Source: Halioglobus sp. (GTDB lineage Bacteria; Pseudomonadota; Gammaproteobacteria; Pseudomonadales; Halieaceae). From it: 64,000 nt of DNA. The DNA is taken from the NCBI GenBank assembly GCA_029246385.1, contig JAQWNG010000002.1, forward strand, positions 1 through 64,000. The letters are read 5' to 3'. Of the stretch, positions 26,287 to 34,619 are shown in pieces. Position 1 is the stretch's first letter, and the number at the start of each line of letters is the position of its first letter. A program made the position numbers and the translations under genes. The notes beneath the pieces are model-generated. The model was not told the origin of the DNA. It ran no database searches and worked only from the letters and a program-made list of their open reading frames with translations.

Positions 26287-27076
26287 CAGCAAAACCTCTG
26301 CGGGTTTTAGAGAACCACAAAAAACTTAAAATGGAGGTTATAAGCGTTGCTATACCATATAAGGCCAAGCCAATAAAATCTGGCCATTTACCAAAAATGA
26401 GCACTCCCCGTGCTTGCTCTACAATAAAACTTAAAGGGTTAAGTAGTATGTAAGGCTGATAAGCCTCAGGTATTGCGCTTAATGGGTAAAAAATAGGACA
26501 CAAAAACATCAATAGCGTTGCAAGAACCCCCGTCATTTGACCTATGTCCCGCAAATAGACACCTAACGATGCAAGTAGCCAAGATACTGAAAAGCCTAAA
26601 AATAACAAGGGTAGAAACACTACGGGCAAAGCCAACCAGGTCAAAGGTATTGAGCCTTTAGTAACTAACACTGCTAAAAGTAAAATTAAGAGGCTAACGA
26701 GAAAATGAAATAGTGCAGTGAATACACAAACAACGGGAAGTATTTCTAATGGGAATACTATTTTCTTGACAAAGTTAGGCTTATTCAAAATGACACCTGG
26801 GGAACTTGTTAAGCATTCCGCTAAAAAGCCATGAAAGGTTAGCCCCGCAAAAAGCAACACAGAGAAATTTTGCCCTTCATCTACACCCCAACGCGCTTTG
26901 AATACCATACCAAATACAAAAGTATAAACACCCAGCATCACTACAGGTATAATAAACGACCATAGCAGGCCGAGCACTGAACCCTTGTACCTACCAACCA
27001 CCTCACGCTTAGTCAACTGAAAGATAAGATCTGCATTATCAAACGGCAACCTTAAAAAGCTCTTAATCATTGTCAT
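26276..27076 (-). CDS. wzm: Polysaccharide ABC transporter permease (Wzm-like)
   Basis: 266 residues of the ABC-2 membrane family with about six hydrophobic segments. The N-terminal amphipathic part (DLIFQLTKREVVGRYKGS) and GLLWSFIIPVVML are typical of polysaccharide exporters of the Wzm/KpsM/RfbA type. It is the first gene of the leftward operon and overlaps the ATPase gene. The start may be ATG 27076 or ATG 27070, with weak GGA sites either way. It forms the inner-membrane channel for the glycan made by the giant enzyme downstream. Confidence 0.9.
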   Translation of the reverse strand: MTMIKSFLRLPFDNADLIFQLTKREVVGRYKGSVLGLLWSFIIPVVMLGVYTFVFGMVFKARWGVDEGQNFSVLLFAGLTFHGFLAECLTSSPGVILNKPNFVKKIVFPLEILPVVCVFTALFHFLVSLLILLLAVLVTKGSIPLTWLALPVVFLPLLFLGFSVSWLLASLGVYLRDIGQMTGVLATLLMFLCPIFYPLSAIPEAYQPYILLNPLSFIVEQARGVLIFGKWPDFIGLALYGIATLITSILSFLWFSKTRRGFADVL

Positions 27077-27808
27077 TTTTCCACTATGTCCTCGAGCAAC
27101 GCACCCTACCTCGCACTATAAAGCAATATTTTCGAATTCTTTCGCCTAGCAACATCGTAAGCGGCTCCTCGCGTTGTATCGGACAGTCAATTTAATCAGC
27201 TGCCTCAAAGGTAGTATACTGAAGTATGACAGATAGATGTTGAAGCGGTGTTTCTGTGTCGCGCACCGACCCACAGGACGCGCCATAAGCAAGGCGACAT
27301 ACCCTGAGCTAACGCGGGATCTCGCGGAGCATATTGCGCATGGCATACCCATCCGCCTGCACTCACTGGCTAGCTATGTGATCTGCGCCGCCGAGACGCG
27401 CAAGAAATCACCAGCAAGGACGGCACTGAAAAATCAGGCACGTCTCCCTCCAAGCGACAGTTCAGGAATGCACTGCTGCGCGTTGTTCGACAACTGAGTC
27501 CCGTGGGCATCAATGATAGGCGATCCACGGTCCAATATTTTAGCAGGCCTAGCTACTCCTATCCATAAGCACACCCGCCCGCGATAGACGTTTTTATCTG
27601 CGCTGTACCTACGGAATCGTAGGTTGGAGCACCTATAAATACGCGTCCGGAAGTTACCGATGTCAGAGTGCTCCTATTTTGCGGTAAAATTTCACAGCGG
27701 AACGAGACGGTCAGGCCTTAGACTGCTGATAGTCCTCACGGACGTGGGCGACCAGCAGAAGGTCCGCTCTTATTGGCTGCAGCCAAACAGTAGGCATAGA
27801 TTAGGCTC
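27077..27808. other. Divergent intergenic region with a short stem
   Basis: 732 bases upstream of both the leftward export operon and the rightward acyltransferase. It is clearly GC-richer than the two genes beside it. An 86-codon frame at 27237-27497 and its opposite-strand counterpart show no recognisable family. A 7-base inverted repeat (27607-27613 with 27618-27624, 4-base loop) has no T-tract. It may be a scar at the junction of transferred blocks. Confidence 0.35.
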
Positions 27809-29782
27809 ATGATACAGAAGACATATAGGCCGGATATAGACGGACTCAGAGCAGTTGCTGTACTTGCAGTGCTCTTTAATCATGCTGGCTTTCAACTCGT
27901 ATCCGGGGGATTTGTCGGGGTCGACATATTCTTTGTGATATCCGGATATCTGATTACAAAGATTCTTTATTCTGAAGTCACAGCGAATAGCTTCAGTGTT
28001 ATGTCTTTTTACCAAAGACGGATCCGACGAATTTTACCTGCATTCTACTTGGTATCAATTGTAACACTGACAGCGGGCGCCGTTTTACTGCTGCCGGTGG
28101 AATTCGAGGAACTCGTCAGTAGTTTTATTGCCTCGTCTTTCTTTTTTGCGAATGTGTTTTTTATGGAGGTTACGAGAAGTTATTTTTCAGCCGAAGCCCA
28201 CGAAATGCCATTTCTGCACATGTGGTCCCTATCCGTTGAAGAGCAATTTTATTTTGTCTGGCCACTACTGCTTCTCATACTAACTAAGCACCTGCCGCTT
28301 AAGGCATTGCTTGCAGTTGTCGCTTCCCTGATAGTTATTTCCTTTGGGGTCGCAGAAATTTGGCTGCCAACTTCGCCTAAAATCGCCTATTACAGTATTG
28401 TATCCAGAGCAGGCGAGTTACTGCTTGGTGCCATCCTAGCCATATTTCTAAGTAGCAGCACCACAACCATCACACCAATACGTGCTCATGCTGCTTCAAT
28501 AGCAGGCCTGCTATTAATCTGTGGCAGCATTTTTTTTATTGATGAGACAACGCAGTTCCCAGGGTTGCACGCACTTTGGCCCTGTCTTGGAGCGCTACTT
28601 CTTATTTGGGCAGGTGTCTATCCAAACTCCATAGGAGCCAAATTACTGTCTATTCGCCCAATGGTATTTGTCGGTTTAATTTCGTATTCGTTGTACCTCT
28701 GGCATTGGCCAATGTTGGCTTTTACTCGCTATCTGCGCTACGAAATTTCAACATCAATGGGTCTTATTTTTATTGTGCTATCAATCGGTCTTGCATATCT
28801 TAGCTGGAAATATGTGGAGCAGCCATTCAGGCGAAAAAATCCCTCGAGGGGCTTAACGCTGATCAAACGTATTTTCTTTCTAATCAGTTTCACTGTGGTA
28901 TCGACTGCACTCGCTAGTCACTTCGACCTGATATCGATGCAACCATTCGATGATAAGGGGCATAGCAACGCTCAGCGAGCAGTAATATTTCCATCCTTAC
29001 GAGACGGCTGGTGCCATATAGACTCTGAGGATGGTTTTAATAAACCTTTTGAGCAACGCTACCTCAACTGCCAATACGGCTCCGTTTCTCATAAACCTAC
29101 GGCTCTGTTATGGGGCGACTCACACGCTGCGAGCTATGCGCCTTTCCTAGATTATTTAGGTAAAGAATTAGATTTTAGTATCATTGAAATGAGTACTTCC
29201 GCATGTGCTCCTAGCCTTGCGCCTATTCCCGGCTACAAGTGGAATTTTCAGGGCCCTATATGTAATGGCTTTCGTGAGGAAATCATAAGAGGTATTAACG
29301 CCGAAGAGTATGATGCCATCTTTATCGCTGCTCGCTGGGAGGGTTATGCTGATGTACTCGAAGACAATATCAAGCAATCGATTGTCTTTGCCGCGCAACA
29401 CAGCAAAGGTGTTTTTGTGTTCTCCCAAGTACCTCGCTTTGAGGTCAACATAGGCAACTGTTACATCCGAGGAGAAGCATTGCCGCTGAGCAACGGATGC
29501 AATGAAACCCATGACTATGAGGTGAGCCCAGAGGTCTCCCAAGTGAATAAGCGTCTCAAGGCGATCGTCGACAACATTCCTAACGCCCAGATTATAGATG
29601 TCAGTGAGCTGATCTGCGTTGATAACAGCTGCAACCCCTTTATTGACAACATGCCGGCTTACTTTGATGATAACCACCTCAACGTCAATGGTTCAAGAGC
29701 ATTAGCAAACCTGTATTTTTTGTCCCCTTCCGGAAAAGCGGTTGCCAAGCATCTGCAGAACTCTGTCTTGCTCGACCATTAG
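27809..29782 (+). CDS. OafA/YrhL-type acyltransferase with C-terminal SGNH domain
   Basis: 657 residues. The N-terminal ~340 are an acyltransferase-3 membrane domain with about ten hydrophobic segments. The conserved start RPDIDGLRAVAVL and H25 are present, with SVEEQFYFVWPLL and WHWPML. After ~residue 380 comes an SGNH hydrolase-like domain with the LLWGDSHAAS nucleophile block and a final DDNHLN (Asp and His). Proteins of this build O-acetylate surface polysaccharides, taking acetyl-CoA at the cytoplasmic side and transferring the group in the periplasm. The link to the glycan exported next door is inferred from position. Confidence 0.9.
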   Translation: MIQKTYRPDIDGLRAVAVLAVLFNHAGFQLVSGGFVGVDIFFVISGYLITKILYSEVTANSFSVMSFYQRRIRRILPAFYLVSIVTLTAGAVLLLPVEFEELVSSFIASSFFFANVFFMEVTRSYFSAEAHEMPFLHMWSLSVEEQFYFVWPLLLLILTKHLPLKALLAVVASLIVISFGVAEIWLPTSPKIAYYSIVSRAGELLLGAILAIFLSSSTTTITPIRAHAASIAGLLLICGSIFFIDETTQFPGLHALWPCLGALLLIWAGVYPNSIGAKLLSIRPMVFVGLISYSLYLWHWPMLAFTRYLRYEISTSMGLIFIVLSIGLAYLSWKYVEQPFRRKNPSRGLTLIKRIFFLISFTVVSTALASHFDLISMQPFDDKGHSNAQRAVIFPSLRDGWCHIDSEDGFNKPFEQRYLNCQYGSVSHKPTALLWGDSHAASYAPFLDYLGKELDFSIIEMSTSACAPSLAPIPGYKWNFQGPICNGFREEIIRGINAEEYDAIFIAARWEGYADVLEDNIKQSIVFAAQHSKGVFVFSQVPRFEVNIGNCYIRGEALPLSNGCNETHDYEVSPEVSQVNKRLKAIVDNIPNAQIIDVSELICVDNSCNPFIDNMPAYFDDNHLNVNGSRALANLYFLSPSGKAVAKHLQNSVLLDH

Positions 29783-30342
29783 GCATAATCCGAGGATCCA
29801 CTATAGCCAATCTACACTGCTAAACAGTGGCTTACGGAGTGAAACGGTTGGTCAGCGGTGAATCACCTGTCTTGAACCAATACCAAGGAGCACGAGTGCT
29901 TTTTTTCGCATTACAAGGGATGGTATTGTATCCTTCATCAAACCTAGGGTTTATATTTTCTCTTGATTCGGCCCACCTGCAAGAGAAACGAGTAGTGATT
30001 GACTTGCCTCGGAAGTGATGTGGTGGGATTCTGTTTTTGACAGATAAATTTAACGCAGATTGGCAGGTAGCCATCAATGAAGAAGCAGCTGGCAGCATTC
30101 CTTAGAGTCACTTGCTTCGTGGTGTCGCCGTTTCTGTGGCTGGCCGGCATGTTGCGTTCGGTTATAGGTCTACATCTTTCTAGTCGGAGGCGGCTAGCAG
30201 TTTTTTCGCAGCGGTTCTAGTTACAGGTTTCTGGTGTTATTAAGCAATAAAACGACACCTTTTAAAAAGTAGCCAGAAGCAAACTTGGTGCAGGGTTCAC
30301 AGTTAGCGTAATAATAACAGCAGACGGGGACGGGAAGCGTGG
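29783..30342. other. Intergenic region with a possible 47-codon frame
   Basis: 560 bases between two rightward genes. An ATG at 30077 opens 47 codons ending at TAG 30218-30220, with a basic N-terminus, a hydrophobic stretch and an arginine-rich end. It has only a weak ribosome binding site and no known relative, so it is not called. No terminator with a T-tract or RNA gene is seen. Confidence 0.3.
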
Positions 30343-31077
30343 ATGGAAATTGAGAAGTACCATGAGATGGCGAGGATACAAGAGCACCACTGGTGGTTCA
30401 GGGGGCGGCGCACGCATTTCAGAAAAATTCTTAAGGGTCTAAAGCTGGCCAGTAATCCTTCCATTCTCGAAATAGGATGCGGCACTGGAGCAAATTTGTC
30501 TCTGCTTAGAGAGTTCGGCACAGTATGGGCAGCTGAAATGGACGATTTTTCCCGAAACTATGTGCGAGAGCATTCAAACATAGCCGTAGAGTATGGAGAG
30601 CTACCGGATGCAATTCCGTTTGCAGATAAGACTTTCGACCTGATTTGTATGTTCGACGTTCTTGAGCATGTCGAGCGCGATTCAGATGCATTACAGGCAT
30701 TGCGTCCTCGTCTCCGTAAAAATGGTCGGATACTGTTAACGGTGCCTGCTACCAAGTGGCTGTTTGGTGATCATGACAGGATGTTTCATCACTTTCGTCG
30801 CTATTCCAAGACAGAACTCGAAGAAGCAATCCACAGCTCCGGTTTGCGTCTGTCCAAAATAAGTTATTTCAATACCTTTTTGTTTCCCTTGGCGGTGCTC
30901 GTTAGATTGATAGATTTTGTGAAATTCAAAGGTAACTCTATCGGCATGTCTACACCGCCGCGTTTTATTAATAATATTTTGTACAACATTTTTGTTGCTG
31001 AAAGACCCATTATCAAAAAAAGCCTGTTCCCATTCGGTCTTTCGCTTATTGCAGTTGCCACTGCAGCAGATCAATGA
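30343..31077 (+). CDS. Class I SAM-dependent methyltransferase in a GtrAB-like operon
   Basis: 244 residues from ATG 30343 with GGGAAG 6 bases upstream. SAM motif I is EIGCGTGANL near residue 46, the acidic loop is AAEMDD and the post-motif is DLICMFDVLEHVE near residue 105. The start MEIEKYHEMARIQEHHWWF is found in methyltransferases that sit with polyprenyl-linked glycosyltransferases; shown here as the HHWWF element. Its stop overlaps the next ORF start (ATGA 31074-31077), and GtrA- and GtrB-like genes follow. It may methylate a sugar or a lipid-linked intermediate. Confidence 0.87.
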   Translation: MEIEKYHEMARIQEHHWWFRGRRTHFRKILKGLKLASNPSILEIGCGTGANLSLLREFGTVWAAEMDDFSRNYVREHSNIAVEYGELPDAIPFADKTFDLICMFDVLEHVERDSDALQALRPRLRKNGRILLTVPATKWLFGDHDRMFHHFRRYSKTELEEAIHSSGLRLSKISYFNTFLFPLAVLVRLIDFVKFKGNSIGMSTPPRFINNILYNIFVAERPIIKKSLFPFGLSLIAVATAADQ

Positions 31078-31445
31078 AACTATGGGATTACATTTTTATT
31101 CGAGACGGCTACAGCATTTGTTCAACAACAGTACTGGTAATGGTTGCATTCCATTGACTTTATTTCATTGCAGGGGCACCACTGATCGCGAACAGTGGTG
31201 CATTCTTAACCGGCTTGTGTGTTTTATACTTTGACAACCCTGCCTGAAGTTTTGATGTCAAAAATGGGATAAAAGCGGTGGAAGTTATGCTTGTTGTCAG
31301 CGGGGTTACACTGTCACCGATCATCGTTATCTCTGAATGGGTAACGAAGGTGGCAATGCAGTCCTATTTAGAAATTGATATGATTGCTGTGGGCATGCCA
31401 TTGGTTATTTTTGGTTTGCATAAGCTATGGATATTTAATCAATGA
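31074..31445 (+). pseudogene. GtrA-like membrane protein gene with two in-frame TGA codons
   Basis: One frame runs from ATG 31074 to TGA 31443-31445 (123 codons, the usual GtrA length) but is broken by TGA at 31155-31157 and 31245-31247. The parts after each stop look like GtrA segments: IANSGAFLTGLCVLYF with NPA-stop-SF where family members have a Trp-x-Phe, and a last helix ending GLHKLWIFNQ. It is joined to both neighbours by ATGA overlaps, as an intact operon gene would be. GtrA proteins are thought to flip lipid-linked sugars. The N-terminal 27 residues match the family less well. It is a decayed gene, readthrough, or a sequence error. Confidence 0.65.
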
Positions 31446-32437
31446 TAAAATTGGAGAAAATCGAGTTATCCGTTGTCATCCCTGTCTATCACTCAGCCGC
31501 AATTTTCCCCACCCTGTATGAACGACTGGTCACCACGTTAGAGGGTTTTTCGGACTCCTTTGAGATTATTGCCGTTGTCGATGGCTGCACAGACAATTCA
31601 GCGGATGTCATCGCTAACGTCAATAAGAGCGACGCAAGAGTAAAGCTGATAGAGTTTTCACGTAATTTTGGCAACCAAATGGCAATAACCGCTGGTCTAC
31701 AGTATGCCAAGGGAGACACGGTCATCGTTATTGATGACGACCTTGAAGACCCGCCCGAAGTCATCCCCGGTCTTGTCAAGAAGTCTCAGGAAGGTTTTGA
31801 CGTTGTGTATGCTGTGAGAAAGAAACGGCACATATCGTGGCTGCAGCATAGAATTTTTAAGGCCTACTATACAATTTTCAGTAAATTGTCGAACTATCAC
31901 GTTCCGGAGGACGTCGGAGATTTCTGTTTGATGCGCAGGCCCGTTGTCGATGCGCTTAACGCAATGCCGGAAAGCCACCGCTATGTCCGCGGGCTACGCT
32001 CCTGGGCGGGATTCAGGCAGACAGGTTTCGAGTTCGACAGGCAAGCGCGTCATTCGGGGCGATCAGGCTTTAGTCTTGCTGGCTATTCAAGATTTGCATT
32101 TGACGCGATATTTTCTTTTTCTCATACGCCACTTTTTGTGAGCACCTATCTCGGTTTTGCTATTGCGTTGATTAGCTTCCTGCTGGGAATTGGGTTTGTG
32201 GTGGCTAAACTGCTTGGCCTTTTGCCTGATGTTCCAGGTTGGGCCTCGCTGGTAGTAATTGTATTGTTTAGTAGTGGCATTCAACTGCTCTCAATCGGGG
32301 TCTTAGGCCAGTATATTGGCCGTATATACGATGAAGTAAAAAAACGCCCGCCCTACATCGTCAAGCGGTCACTGGGACTGGAAATGGGTACATCTGCTGC
32401 AGAAAATTTGAACTCAAAAAACAGCGAGTCGGCTTGA
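31442..32437 (+). CDS. GtrB/ArnC-type polyprenyl-phosphate glycosyltransferase
   Basis: 331 residues: a GT2 catalytic domain (VVIPVYHS, VDGCTDNS, the metal-binding VIDDDLEDPPE and a QXXRG-like HRYVRGLRSW) followed by two transmembrane segments at ~230-300 (LFVSTYLGFAIALISFLLG and LVVIVLFSSGIQLLSI regions). This layout fits enzymes that load glucose or another sugar onto undecaprenyl phosphate. The start overlaps the preceding GtrA-like stop. Together with a GtrA partner it would supply sugar for decoration of a surface glycan in the periplasm; the partner appears broken here. Confidence 0.9.
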   Translation: MIKLEKIELSVVIPVYHSAAIFPTLYERLVTTLEGFSDSFEIIAVVDGCTDNSADVIANVNKSDARVKLIEFSRNFGNQMAITAGLQYAKGDTVIVIDDDLEDPPEVIPGLVKKSQEGFDVVYAVRKKRHISWLQHRIFKAYYTIFSKLSNYHVPEDVGDFCLMRRPVVDALNAMPESHRYVRGLRSWAGFRQTGFEFDRQARHSGRSGFSLAGYSRFAFDAIFSFSHTPLFVSTYLGFAIALISFLLGIGFVVAKLLGLLPDVPGWASLVVIVLFSSGIQLLSIGVLGQYIGRIYDEVKKRPPYIVKRSLGLEMGTSAAENLNSKNSESA

Positions 32438-32459
32438 TTCTGAAGCGAGAGAATGCAAC

Positions 32460-33212
32460 GTGCGAATTTTTATTACAGGTGTTTCGTCGGGTATCGGGAA
32501 CGCATTGGTCAAGTGCCTTATTATTCGAGGACATGAAGTCTGGGGCATTGCCCGCCGCTTGGACGCATTGGAAAAGCTGGCCAAAGAGGTAGATAGCCCG
32601 GCCTTTAACTTTGATTGCTGTGACATAACTGATGCAGTAGCCAATGAGAGATTACGCACCAAAATGGTTAGTCAGAAATACGTTCCAGATGTGGTTATCC
32701 TCAATGCTGCGGTTGATATAGAAGATGCCTATCCCGGACTCGATTTTGACCATGCAACACAGATGATGCGGACCAACGTGGATGGTGCAAATTTTTGGGT
32801 GACAGCCTTCATAGAAACGTTTTTTCAGCGTGACGCTGGGCAGTTCATTGCAGTTTCATCAATTTTTGCCCACTGGCCTGACCCTGCTAGCGTCTCATAC
32901 TCATCGTCAAAAGCGGCGTTATCTATGCTATTTCGTGGGCTACGTATTCGCTATAGAAAAACCAATTTGCAGTTCAAGCTCCTCTATTTGGGTCCTGTAG
33001 ATACGCCTATTAACCCGCGTTTTGAAGGCAAGGAATCAAGTGGCTCGTTAATTCTCGCCTCCGCCCCAAATACAGCAGATTACATTGCAAATCTTATAGC
33101 CTCCAAGCGCAGTAGTTCCTACTATCCGCTTTATATTTATGGCATATTTTTGTTTTTGCGCTGGCTACCCGATAACTGGTTTGAGCTTATTACCAGTCGT
33201 TTCAAAAGGTAA
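32460..33212 (+). CDS. Short-chain dehydrogenase/reductase
   Basis: 250 residues from GTG 32460 with GAGAGA upstream. The SDR pattern is complete: FITGVSSGIGNAL, a central LNAAVD in place of NNAG, SSIFA for the catalytic Ser and YSSSK for Tyr and Lys. The C-terminus has hydrophobic residues (YIYGIFLFLRWLP), as in membrane-associated SDRs. It is 22 bases after the glycosyltransferase and probably in its operon. It could modify a sugar or the lipid carrier; the function is inferred from position only. Confidence 0.87.
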   Translation: MRIFITGVSSGIGNALVKCLIIRGHEVWGIARRLDALEKLAKEVDSPAFNFDCCDITDAVANERLRTKMVSQKYVPDVVILNAAVDIEDAYPGLDFDHATQMMRTNVDGANFWVTAFIETFFQRDAGQFIAVSSIFAHWPDPASVSYSSSKAALSMLFRGLRIRYRKTNLQFKLLYLGPVDTPINPRFEGKESSGSLILASAPNTADYIANLIASKRSSSYYPLYIYGIFLFLRWLPDNWFELITSRFKR

Positions 33213-33479
33213 CCGGGGCACCAAAGCAGCGAGAGAAATTATCGCGCTTCGGCACCAATGGATGACCACCGGTCGAGAAAAATTTTAGTCACGTCTCCTT
33301 CATCGCAGTCACATTCTCAAGACATAGGCAGCACTGTCTTTTGCGCAGTCAGTCCATCGACCACGTTATCGATTACAGTAAACTTTTTGAAACTACGGGG
33401 TACTGGGAACTTGATCCATGCACCCATTTACTGCGTACTGTAACAGTAAATCCTATCAATATTAAATATTTAGAGGTGA

Positions 33480-34280
33480 ATGGCGTGCTGTTTGGACGTG
33501 CAGTTTCTTTTCAATGATAATCATGAGGAACCGCCGAATCAGCTTCGCGACTCGACGATGAGTGCTGAGAAGAAAATCAGAAAACTCGGCGTCATTGGGG
33601 ACGTGCACGCGGAGCATCGTCGGTTGTCGTCGGCGATCAAGTATCTGCAATCTTTGGACGTAGATGCTATCGTGTGCACCGGTGATATCGTCGATGGTCT
33701 AGGTTGTCCTAATGAGAGCATTAGACTGCTTGATAACGAAGCAATACACACTGTACGAGGAAATCATGATCGATGGATACTCGAAGGCAAAGCTCGACAT
33801 GTTGAACATGCGCATCTTGCTAGTGATCTATCGAAAGACGCATTAAGATACTTAGAGTCGCTCCCTCGCCAAGTGACACTGGAGACAATTGCAGGAAGAT
33901 TACTGCTATGCCACGGCGTCGCGCATGACGACTTGCGGAAGGTTTGGCCGGGAACAGCAAGCACGCCGGTGGAACGTAGCTACCTATTGGACAGCATCAT
34001 TCTCGAAAATACCTATAAATATATTATTAACGGGCATATGCATTTCCGCACCTTAATCCATTTTGAGAATTTAACGCTGATCAACGCAGGCACCCTGAAA
34101 GGCGAATACTGGCCAGGGTTCTCGGCAATCGATTTCGATACCCAACAGATCTCAGCATTTGAATTCAACGACAACCAGATAAAGCCCCTAAGGGAGCGTG
34201 ATCTAGCCGATGAAACCCACAAAATTTGGGTAAACACCCAGTCGTTTTGTGGCAAGTGGGATCCGGTGATGTTGTTTTAG
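33480..34280 (+). CDS. Calcineurin-like metallophosphoesterase
   Basis: 266 residues with all the dinuclear metal motifs: GDVHAE, CTGDIVDG, RGNHD, LLCHG and NGHMH. These define the metallophosphoesterase superfamily, close to the YfcE/Ap4A-hydrolase style cytoplasmic branch. Two starts are possible: ATG 33480, with GAGGTGA directly before it but at too short a spacing, and ATG 33558, which starts just before the conserved domain and lacks a ribosome binding site. The substrate is a phosphoester of unknown type. It lies 267 bases after the SDR, so it may have its own promoter. Confidence 0.87.
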   Translation: MACCLDVQFLFNDNHEEPPNQLRDSTMSAEKKIRKLGVIGDVHAEHRRLSSAIKYLQSLDVDAIVCTGDIVDGLGCPNESIRLLDNEAIHTVRGNHDRWILEGKARHVEHAHLASDLSKDALRYLESLPRQVTLETIAGRLLLCHGVAHDDLRKVWPGTASTPVERSYLLDSIILENTYKYIINGHMHFRTLIHFENLTLINAGTLKGEYWPGFSAIDFDTQQISAFEFNDNQIKPLRERDLADETHKIWVNTQSFCGKWDPVMLF

Positions 34281-34619
34281 CGTCCGCACTCGATGAACCA
34301 ACGCGTGCGGCTAGAGTGCATGACGTGGTGGCGGTGAGAAGGAAAAGGTCAAAGCGATATTCACACTAAACGTTATCACTACCCACGAGGCTGGCCCGCT
34401 GTGCGTTGGGGCTTATTCCGAGGGCCGAGGCGTGGTGGCTTTGAAGGCGGGAAGATTTATTGATTGCACTGGTTACTCGCAATAGCTGGTTTATTTATCT
34501 TATACTTGTTTCTCTGCTTTCGACCGGATGAAACAAGTGCACGCATCATCGTCCTTCCGCCAGTGTAGATTCACCGGAAAAACCGATACTGTATTGCTAA
34601 AACCTTTGCAGAGAGTCGT
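34281..34619. other. Intergenic region, no recognised element
   Basis: 339 bases between rightward genes. A short stem can be drawn from CCGCAC and GTGCGG (about 34285-34312) with a long loop and no T-tract, so I do not call a terminator. GAGAG lies 5 bases before the next ATG. Confidence 0.35.

Noticed and set aside
27237-27497. 86-codon open frame in the intergenic region before the acyltransferase, with a 68-codon frame on the opposite strand
   Set aside because: Neither has a recognisable family, clear ribosome binding site or supported neighbours; judged chance frames in a GC-richer spacer.
27607-27624. Perfect 7-base stem with 4-base loop
   Set aside because: No T-tract, promoter or known RNA family fits it; noted only within the intergenic entry.
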